From: JACVRW01 sp963820315
Lineage (GTDB): Bacteria; Actinomycetota; Thermoleophilia; Solirubrobacterales; Thermoleophilaceae
Assembly: GCA_963820315.1 (NCBI GenBank)
Contig: CAWFZK010000046.1
Location: 62,001-126,000 of the forward strand
DNA: 64,000 bases
Reading direction: 5' to 3'
Positions 51,418-57,195 of the stretch are shown here, in pieces. The notes beneath the pieces were generated by a model. That model was given only the letters and a program-made list of their open reading frames with translations. It did no database searches and was not told where the DNA came from. The position numbers were made by a program, and so were the translations under genes. The stretch's first letter is position 1. Each line of letters opens with the position of its first letter.

Positions 51418-52260
51418 GTGGTCGTTCTCCTCGCAGTCCTGGCGCGAGCAGTGACAGCCTCTCGCGTCCGGCGCTTCGGCCGTGAGCTGGTCGGTCTGTA
51501 TTGGGACTCGGGAGTGGCCAACGACGTCCCAGCGCTCGCCTGGTTCCTGCTCTCGTCGCTGGTGCCGCTGGCACTCGGTGTCACGGCTCTGGCAGCGGTC
51601 GCGCTAGGCGACTACGCCGAGGCCCAAGCGCTGTCGGTACGGATCTCCAAGGTGCTGCCCAAGGACGTCCAGGATCAGCTCGTCACTCTGATCCTGCGGA
51701 CCAAGGAGCAATCACCGCTGCTGATCGCCGCATCGATCATCGGGATGGTGTGGGTCAGCTCGGGAGCGGTGGGAGTGATCGAGCGCTGTCTGCTACGCCT
51801 GCTCGCCCGGCCGGGTTTAGGAGTCGTGCGCGGCAAGCTCCGCAACCTGGCGGTCGCCGCGGTGGTGACCGTGGTGATCATGCTGATGGTTGCCGTGGCC
51901 ACGGCCGGCACCGACCTCGTAGGACGCCTGAAGATCAACCCGACGGCGATCCGCCTGGCTGCTCCGCTGACCTCGCTCGCGTTGAGCACCCTGCTGTGCG
52001 GCGCCGTCTTCCGCGCGCTTGCCGGCGAGTCCCTGCGGTGGCGCGCGGCGTGGGCAGGCGCAGCAGTCAGCGCCGTGGTCCTCAACATCACGCCGACCGC
52101 TGCCGGTTACTACATCAGCCTTGTGGCCGGGAGGACTCCCGTCGAGGTGTTTCTGGTGCTCGCCGGTGTTCTGATCACCTGCTACCTCGCCGCATTCGGG
52201 CTACTGCTCGGGACCGGCGTCGCCGCGCGTGTGCAGCTAGGCCAGCAGCTGCACGGCTGA
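51418..52260 (+). CDS. YihY/BrkB family inner-membrane protein
   Basis: About 280 residues with six membrane segments. The family blocks are LYWDSGVANDVPALAWFLLS, LVPLALGVTALAAVALGD, VLPKDVQDQLVTLILRTKEQ and MVWVSSGAVGVIERCLLRL. YihY/BrkB proteins are widespread membrane proteins with no settled function. The GTG start at 51418 is a choice; the frame stays open to 51241. It follows the MFS pump gene on the same strand. Confidence 0.82.
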   Translation: MVVLLAVLARAVTASRVRRFGRELVGLYWDSGVANDVPALAWFLLSSLVPLALGVTALAAVALGDYAEAQALSVRISKVLPKDVQDQLVTLILRTKEQSPLLIAASIIGMVWVSSGAVGVIERCLLRLLARPGLGVVRGKLRNLAVAAVVTVVIMLMVAVATAGTDLVGRLKINPTAIRLAAPLTSLALSTLLCGAVFRALAGESLRWRAAWAGAAVSAVVLNITPTAAGYYISLVAGRTPVEVFLVLAGVLITCYLAAFGLLLGTGVAARVQLGQQLHG

Positions 52261-52700
52261 GTCCAGTCCCGGTCAACCGAGCCGAGAAAGGGGTCGCTGC
52301 TCCACGAGCTACTGCGGAAACCGCGCTGGCCGCGACGTCGCTGCCGACGACACTAGAACCAGCGTCCGAGGAAGGAGAACCATCCGGAGCTAGGCACAAT
52401 CGGATACGGTCGAGCGGCGGCCGCGGGCTTCCGGATCCACACGGCCGAGCGGAGTGCAACATCGTAGTTACGCTTGGGACGACGACCAGTCGTCCGCCGG
52501 CGCGCGATCCGCTCCCACCGCACTCCTGCATCGCGGAAAAGCGGCAGTCCCGCGGCGGTATCGCCTTCCATGCGACTCGACACTGCGCCGCCAGCTCCCT
52601 CGGGCTACGCACGCACTGCTCCTATCGCGTGAAAGCAGGAGTCCGCTCGCGGTTCGGCCACGAGCGGTCGACCCGTCGCCAACCAGCTCGTCGAGCGCCC
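52261..52700. other. Non-coding or degraded stretch
   Basis: No gene is recognised on either strand. Open frames here have no ribosome-binding site, no family motif and proline/arginine-rich translations typical of chance frames in GC-rich DNA. Confidence 0.5.
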
Positions 52701-52709
52701 GCCCAGCGT

Positions 52710-52748
52710 TGTTGATCTCTAGGTGTTGATCTCTGCCTGTTGATTTTT
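52710..52748 (+). repeat. Three iteron-like direct repeats, 14-base period
   Basis: TGTTGATCTCT at 52710-52720 and 52724-52734, and TGTTGATTTTT at 52738-52748, separated by three-base spacers. The third copy is embedded in a hairpin formed by GCCTGTTG (52735-52742) and CAACAGGC (52755-52762). Regularly spaced AT-richer repeats next to strong palindromes resemble plasmid iterons or relaxase/initiator binding sites. Confidence 0.6.
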
Positions 52749-52789
52749 AGAGGGCAACAGGCCGCCGCCCCGCCTCCGGGTGTTTCCTT

Positions 52790-52902
52790 GGCTCCACGTC
52801 TGGTCTCACCCGAGGAAGGGGGTCCGCCGCTTCGCGCCGGACCCCCTTCCTCGACCTACCAATATAAAAGGGACCTAGGTAATTGAGACCAGACGTGGAG
52901 CC
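52790..52902. repeat. Nested perfect palindromes with an AT-rich patch
   Basis: Outer arms GGCTCCACGTCTGGTCTCA (52790-52808) and its exact reverse complement (52884-52902) are 19 bp. Inside, CGAGGAAGGGGGTCCG (52811-52826) pairs with its complement at 52838-52853 (16 bp, 11-base loop with a further CGC/GCG pair). Between the inner hairpin and the right outer arm is the AT-rich stretch at 52854-52883, containing TATAAAAG and the palindrome ACCTAGGT. Such a structure could form in single-stranded DNA or RNA. It lies in the non-coding part of the integrative element. Confidence 0.8.
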
Positions 52903-53130
52903 GGTGAGTCGGGTAGGCGGGGCGGCGGCAGGTAAGGCAGACAGGGTTGGGTGCAAGGCAAGGCAATGAGCTGGGTTGTGGAGCTGTTGGGATGGGTGTG
53001 GGGGAAGAGTTGGATGTGTGTGGTTCGGTAGGCGGGGTCGGGTGGCGTGAGCGGGGCGGGTTAGGCGGATAGCGGTGATGTAGCCCGGGTTGCGTTTGGT
53101 GGGCGGGGACTGTTGCGCCGTCAGGGGGCC
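52903..53130 (+). other. G-rich, C-poor low-complexity block with potential G-quadruplex
   Basis: The plus strand is dominated by G and T with very few C: about 13 C in the 120 bases 52921-53040. GGTAGGCGGGG occurs at about 52913 and 53028. Runs of three or more G at 52973-52975, 52989-52991, 52994-52996 and 53000-53004 could form a quadruplex. No credible coding frame is present; translations are low-complexity. Confidence 0.6.
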
Positions 53131-53463
53131 GTCTTTGCGTTTGCGCCCTCTCTCATACAGAACCATGTTCTTGACGTCCGCCAGCTCCAGCGCCTGCTCT
53201 GGCTCGGTGCCGCACCCGGCGCGCTGTACCCCTTGGCCCGGTGCCGCGACACGGAGCTGCGCCGGCGTCACGGTCGCGCGGCCGGCGCACCGCCGGCGTG
53301 GGCAGCGCCTACCGCCCGCCGCAACTCGGGGGGCCAAAACGCCGCCCAGGCCGTCCTCACAAGTAGAAGCCATGCAACCGCCCGCCGCCCAGCCGGCCCA
53401 TCCCAAGCCTCCCTCGCTCGCAGGTACCACCGCCCGTGCGCAGCGCCCGGGTCTCGGCGCGAC
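53131..53463. other. 333-base gap upstream of the excisionase gene
   Basis: No gene is recognised. A plus-strand frame in phase with the excisionase gene is open from 53113, but its translation before 53464 does not resemble any family; the promoter of the xis-int pair probably lies here. Confidence 0.4.
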
Positions 53464-53793
53464 ATGAGCGATCGCCGATACGAACATCCGGTGGCGGACC
53501 TGGCCTCAGTCGTCGCCATTCCCGGGCAAATCAGCCTGCCGGTTGACGCCCGCGCGCCCACACCAAGAAGCCCGAGTCGATCCGAAGGTTCGACGCGCGC
53601 GTCGGGTACGCCTCGTCTTGCCGTCACTCGAGCCGAGGCGGCTCGTGCGCTCGGGATGTCGGTCAACTCCTTCGAGCGCCACGTACAGCCGGAGCTCCGA
53701 ATCGTGAGGCGAGGCAAGCTGCGCCTGATACCCGTTCGTGAGATTGAGCGTTGGCTCGAGGTCAACGCAGAGTCGACGGTAGAGCGCCTTTGA
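53464..53793 (+). CDS. xis: Excisionase-family helix-turn-helix protein
   Basis: A 109-residue protein from the ATG at 53464. The C-terminal 55 residues are an AlpA/excisionase-type winged HTH: LAVTRAEAARALGMSVNSFE, then RHVQPELRIVRRGKLRLIPV and REIERWLEVNAE. The N-terminal half is disordered and proline-rich. It is 48 bases before the integrase gene on the same strand, the usual place for a recombination directionality factor. Confidence 0.85.
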   Translation: MSDRRYEHPVADLASVVAIPGQISLPVDARAPTPRSPSRSEGSTRASGTPRLAVTRAEAARALGMSVNSFERHVQPELRIVRRGKLRLIPVREIERWLEVNAESTVERL

Positions 53794-53841
53794 CGACGCG
53801 ATTACGCTCCCGGCGACTCAGGACCACAAAGGAGAGCACTC

Positions 53842-55002
53842 ATGTCGAAGCGCCTCCCAGAGGGCATCTCCCTCCGTCACGCGCGCTCGTGTCCGAGCCG
53901 GTCGGGTGACCGCTGTCGCTGCACGCCTCGCTACCAGGCTCAGGCTTGGAGCCCGCGCGATCGCAAGCGCCTCACTCGCACCTTCCCGACGCTTGCGGCG
54001 GCCAGGAGCTGGCGCTACGACGCGCTCGTCGGCCTCCGACGCGGCACCCTGCGTGCCGCCGGCGGTGTCACCCTCAACCAGGCTGCCGACGAGTGGCTCA
54101 GCGCCGCGCAGGCGGGTCTCGCGCGCAACCGATCAGGCGATCCCTACAAGCCGTCCGCCCTGCGCGGCTACGAGCAGTCGCTGCGTGCCCGGCTCCTCCC
54201 CGCGCTCGGCGGCGCAAAGCTCAGCGACATCCGCCGCTCGGACGTTCAGCGGCTCGTCAATCGGATGATGAGCGACGGCCTTGGCGCGAGCACTGTCCGC
54301 AACTCGTTGATGCCGCTGCGAGCGATCTACCGGCAGGCGCTCGCGCTCGACGAGGTTGCCGTCAACCCGACAAGCGGCGTCCAGCTCCCCGCCGTCCGCG
54401 GCAAGCGGGAGCGGATCGCTTCACCGACCGAGGCCGAGCAGCTCATCGCCGCCCTCCAGCCGCGTGACCGCGCTCTGTGGGCCACCGCCATGTACGCCGG
54501 CCTGCGCTCGGGCGAATTGCAGGCGCTCACGGACGAGCTCGTCGACCTCGATGCCAACCTGATCCGGGTCCACTGGAGCTGGGACCCCAAGGAGGGACGC
54601 GTGGCGCCCAAGAGCCGCTCCGGGCGTCGCACAGTCCCGGTGCCGGCCGCCCTCCGCAAGCACCTGCTCGAGCACCGGCTCGCCCGCGGGCGCCGCGGCG
54701 GCCTCTTCTTCAGCCGGCCCGACGGCCGGCCGTTCTCGAACCAGGCACTCAGCCAGCGAGCAGCGAGGACCTGGCGAGCGGCCGATCTTCAGCCGATCGG
54801 CCTCCACGAATGCCGCCACACCTTCGCCTCGCTGATGATCGCCGCAGGCGTCAACGCCAAGGCCCTCTCGACCTTCCTCGGTCACGCCTCCGTGACCATC
54901 ACGCTCGACCGCTACGGGCACCTCTTCCCCGGGTCCGAGCAGGAGGCCGCGGGACTCCTCGACGGCTATCTCGAACGCTCGGTCAGAGGGATCGAGCAAT
55001 GA
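53842..55002 (+). CDS. int: Tyrosine site-specific integrase
   Basis: A 386-residue phage-type integrase. An N-terminal cysteine-containing arm-binding part (SLRHARSCPSRSGDRCRC) is followed by the core-binding domain (LNQAADEWLSAAQAGLARNR) and the catalytic domain. Catalytic residues are visible: Arg in AMYAGLRSGELQALTDEL, His-x-x-Arg in GLHECRHTFASLMIAAG, and the nucleophilic Tyr in HASVTITLDRYGHLFPG. It ends 128 bases from the intact tRNA-Ser. Together with the xis-like gene it should catalyse integration and excision between the 59-bp repeats. Confidence 0.95.
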   Translation: MSKRLPEGISLRHARSCPSRSGDRCRCTPRYQAQAWSPRDRKRLTRTFPTLAAARSWRYDALVGLRRGTLRAAGGVTLNQAADEWLSAAQAGLARNRSGDPYKPSALRGYEQSLRARLLPALGGAKLSDIRRSDVQRLVNRMMSDGLGASTVRNSLMPLRAIYRQALALDEVAVNPTSGVQLPAVRGKRERIASPTEAEQLIAALQPRDRALWATAMYAGLRSGELQALTDELVDLDANLIRVHWSWDPKEGRVAPKSRSGRRTVPVPAALRKHLLEHRLARGRRGGLFFSRPDGRPFSNQALSQRAARTWRAADLQPIGLHECRHTFASLMIAAGVNAKALSTFLGHASVTITLDRYGHLFPGSEQEAAGLLDGYLERSVRGIEQ

Positions 55003-55005
55003 GGG

Positions 55006-55036
55006 TGCGCTGCACGTGCGCTGCACTGCGCTGCAC
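55006..55036 (+). repeat. Three TGCGCTGCAC direct repeats, right end
   Basis: Copies at 55006-55015, 55017-55026 and 55027-55036, same sequence and orientation as the two near the left end. They lie just after the integrase stop and 95 bases inside the right att repeat. Candidate integrase arm-type sites. Confidence 0.7.
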
Positions 55037-55130
55037 AAAACGGGCCCTTTCTGGGGTCGAGAGGGGCCGCCTGGGGCCGAGCGACGCCACCCAAACGGCC
55101 CGCAAACTTCCTGCAAATGAAGCACTTCTA

Positions 55131-55189
55131 CGGAGGGGGAGGGATTCGAACCCTCGGTGGACCGTAAGGCCCACAACGGTTTTCGAGAC
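55131..55189. repeat. Right attachment site within tRNA-Ser
   Basis: The 59 bases identical to 44346-44404. They form the 3' portion of the intact tRNA gene, so integration leaves the tRNA functional. Confidence 0.93.
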
Positions 55190-55219
55190 CGCCCCGTTCA
55201 ACCGCTCCGGCACCCCTCC
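55131..55219 (-). tRNA. tRNA-Ser (anticodon CGA)
   Basis: An 89-base cloverleaf on the minus strand. The acceptor arms are GGAGGGG (5') and CCCCTCC plus discriminator G; the anticodon loop is CTCGAAA giving anticodon CGA (reads UCG); a long variable arm, typical of serine tRNA, includes GTGGGCCTTACGGTCCAC; the T loop is GGGTTCGAATCCC. CCA is not encoded. It serves as the integration site of the island. Confidence 0.95.
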
Positions 55220-55296
55220 GGGACGGACAACTGTAGACGCGGAGAGCGGAATCCGGCGCTTCGTCAGGGCGACTGCCGCGAGCCGCTCAGGGCGAT

Positions 55297-55324
55297 GGGC
55301 CGGGCAGATTTCTCCACCCGGCCC
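55297..55324 (-). terminator. Terminator hairpin of the small secreted protein gene
   Basis: GGGCCGGG (55297-55304) pairs with CCCGGCCC (55317-55324), eight bases beyond the stop of the minus-strand gene. It lacks a T run. Confidence 0.55.
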
Positions 55325-55332
55325 AAGCTCTC

Positions 55333-55719
55333 TCAGTAGGCCACCGCCTTGAGGACCGGTGAGCGCGCCCCCGAGCAGGCGTCGGTCGGGTTGACCTTCG
55401 CGTAGTACTTCTCCGACGACTTCACCGCGTAGCCGACCTTCTCGAAGGCCCAGTAGTAGCCGACCACGCCGGTCACCCGCTCGGCCTTCGCCGAGCCGAT
55501 CTTCTTATCCGCGCCAGGGCGCTGCTTGAAGATCAGGACGACACGCTTGTGGGCGCACTTGGCCTTCGGCGAAACGACCTCGCCCGACCACATCGACGCG
55601 CCGTTCGTGAGAATCGCGCCGTCGAACTTCACGGCGGTCTTCGTGGCGGCCGAGGCCGCCGGAACAAACGCCATGACCGCGATGGCGGCGATGGCGGCAA
55701 TGCTGAGGACCTTCCTCAT
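55333..55719 (-). CDS. Small secreted protein of unknown function
   Basis: A 128-residue protein with a signal peptide (MRKVLSIAAIAAIAVMAFVP, cleavage near ASA). The mature part is beta-rich with two cysteines (SPKAKCAHKRVVLIF and TDACSGARSPV) and reads like a single Ig-like or FN3-like domain. Similar small secreted proteins of unknown role are frequent in this bacterial group. First chromosomal gene to the right of the tRNA. Confidence 0.75.
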   Translation of the reverse strand: MRKVLSIAAIAAIAVMAFVPAASAATKTAVKFDGAILTNGASMWSGEVVSPKAKCAHKRVVLIFKQRPGADKKIGSAKAERVTGVVGYYWAFEKVGYAVKSSEKYYAKVNPTDACSGARSPVLKAVAY

Positions 55720-55903
55720 TCCTTCTCCCTCGGTTGGTGAACAAGCTCAGGCCGAGAGAATCGTTTCCTCATCACTGCTGATCCCTCCATCGGCTGTGCG
55801 TGCTAACTCCGGGGCCGGCGAAGTGCTTCTCCGCGGCCCCGACGCTCTGCCCATTTTCAGTCCTACTGATCCAACTGTTGATGCTCTGGGACAATGGGCG
55901 GCG

Positions 55904-56677
55904 GTGCGTGCCTTCCGCCTGGATCGGACCCCTCTACGGCTCGGCGCCTTGCTCGCGTGCGTCGGTGCGCTGTGGATGCTGGCGCCGTCGGCGCTCGCCG
56001 CGCCGGACTGCGTCGAGGGTCGCGCCAGCGCCGCAGAGGTAGGGCGGCCGACCGCGGCCACGTCCTGGCGCGCCGGCCTCATCGGGCGCACGCGGCTGTG
56101 GGCGACGGTCCCGAAGCGGAACGGGCGGAGCCGCGATGCGGTCATCCCGCGCGAGGCGCAGTGGCTGCTCATACTGCGCGCGGCACGCGACGCGAAGGAC
56201 CGCTGCTGGCTCAAGGTGCGGCTGCCCACGCGACCCAACGCCGCCGCGGCCTGGATCAGAGCCGACCACGTGCGGATGCGACCGACGGGCTGGCGGGTCG
56301 TCGTGTCGCGGCGGGCGCGGACGCTGTCCGTGTTCGAGGACGGTGAGCTGCGGCGGCGCTTCCGCGTCGTGATCGGCGCGCCTCCCACACCGACCCCCGA
56401 GGGGCTGTTCTCGATCGTCGGCGTCTGGCGCTGGAACCCGTACGACTTCCTCGGCTCCTACATCCTCCCGCTGACCGCACACAGCCACGTGCTGCAGGAG
56501 TTCGGCGGCGGCGACGGCCGCGTGGGCATCCACGGCCGCGGCGGCTCGAGCCTGCTCGACCCGCTCGGCGCCGCGCGTAGCCACGGCTGCATCCGGCTGT
56601 CGAACGGGCCGATCGAATGGCTCGTGCGCGCGGTCGGCGCCGGCGCGCTGCCCGGCATCCCGGTGCGGGTGCGCTAG
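55904..56677 (+). CDS. L,D-transpeptidase (YkuD domain)
   Basis: A 257-residue protein from the GTG at 55904. A membrane or signal segment (LGALLACVGALWMLAPSALA) precedes an SH3-like region, then the YkuD catalytic domain with the motif HGRGGSSLLDPLGAARSHG then CIRLSNGPIEWL, i.e. HxxxG and SHGCIR with the nucleophilic cysteine. It would crosslink peptidoglycan stem peptides (3-3 links) or attach proteins to the wall. It overlaps the convergent membrane protein gene by four bases. Confidence 0.88.
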   Translation: MRAFRLDRTPLRLGALLACVGALWMLAPSALAAPDCVEGRASAAEVGRPTAATSWRAGLIGRTRLWATVPKRNGRSRDAVIPREAQWLLILRAARDAKDRCWLKVRLPTRPNAAAAWIRADHVRMRPTGWRVVVSRRARTLSVFEDGELRRRFRVVIGAPPTPTPEGLFSIVGVWRWNPYDFLGSYILPLTAHSHVLQEFGGGDGRVGIHGRGGSSLLDPLGAARSHGCIRLSNGPIEWLVRAVGAGALPGIPVRVR

Positions 56678-57169
56678 CGCAGGATCTCGACCAGCAGCAC
56701 CCAGGCGTTCGCGACGGCGCCGGCCGTGGCGAGGATCACGCCGGCGGCGATCCAGTAGAGCCCGCCGCCGGCCTCCACGAACAGGCTGACCGCACCCACG
56801 ACGAACGGGATCGTCCCGAGCGCCACCAGCGAGCCAATGGCTAGCGGCGTGCGCCAGGCTGCGGTCGTGATCGGCCCGGGCCGAGCTCGTGAGCCGGAGG
56901 ATCTGCGCCGCGAACAGCAGGCTGACGACGAACAGCTCGGCCGCAAGCGCCTCGCGTGACTGGCCCGGGATCAGGCAGATGAGCGCGACGAGCACCACGC
57001 TCAGGAGCATCAGGACGGTGGCGAGCGCGCGGTCCGGCAGTCCCCTGAACTGGAGGATGCGCTCGACATTGATCGACACCGCCACGAACACCAGACCGGC
57101 GAGCGCCGCCGACGCTCCCGCGGAGGCCACGAAGAAGTCCGTCCACTCGCTCGGCTCGTAGGCGGTCAC
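56674..57169 (-). pseudogene. Small multi-pass membrane protein with one frameshift
   Basis: From the ATG at 57169 (MTAYEPSEWTDFFVASAGAS) three membrane segments are readable; near 56,885 the frame changes and two more follow (AIGSLVALGTIPFVVGAVSL, VILATAGAVANAWVLLVEIL) to the stop at 56674. Corrected length is about 164 residues with five membrane helices, like uncharacterised actinobacterial membrane proteins. One indel explains the break. Confidence 0.7.
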
Positions 57170-57195
57170 GGTCCCGCCGGGACCCTAGTCCAGGG

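Larger units (their letters stand above)
44346..55189. mobile_element. Integrative element in tRNA-Ser(CGA), 10.8 kb
   Basis: The element is bounded by a perfect 59-bp direct repeat (44346-44404 and 55131-55189) corresponding to the 3' part of tRNA-Ser from the anticodon loop to the discriminator base. The intact tRNA is at the right end beside a tyrosine integrase and an excisionase-like gene; a replication-relaxation protein gene is at the left end. Cargo includes a coiled-coil protein, an alpha/beta hydrolase, an MFS pump with a MarR-like tail and a BrkB-like membrane protein. No relaxase, coupling protein or phage structural gene lies between the repeats, so it is at most mobilisable. Confidence 0.9.

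Noticed and set aside
52790..52902. Retron msr-msd locus
   Set aside because: The paired 19-bp arms resemble retron a1/a2 repeats, but no reverse transcriptase gene occurs anywhere in the window.
52747..53487. 246-codon minus-strand frame through the palindrome and G-rich block
   Set aside because: The translation is low-complexity proline/histidine/threonine sequence produced by the skewed DNA, with no start signal or domain.
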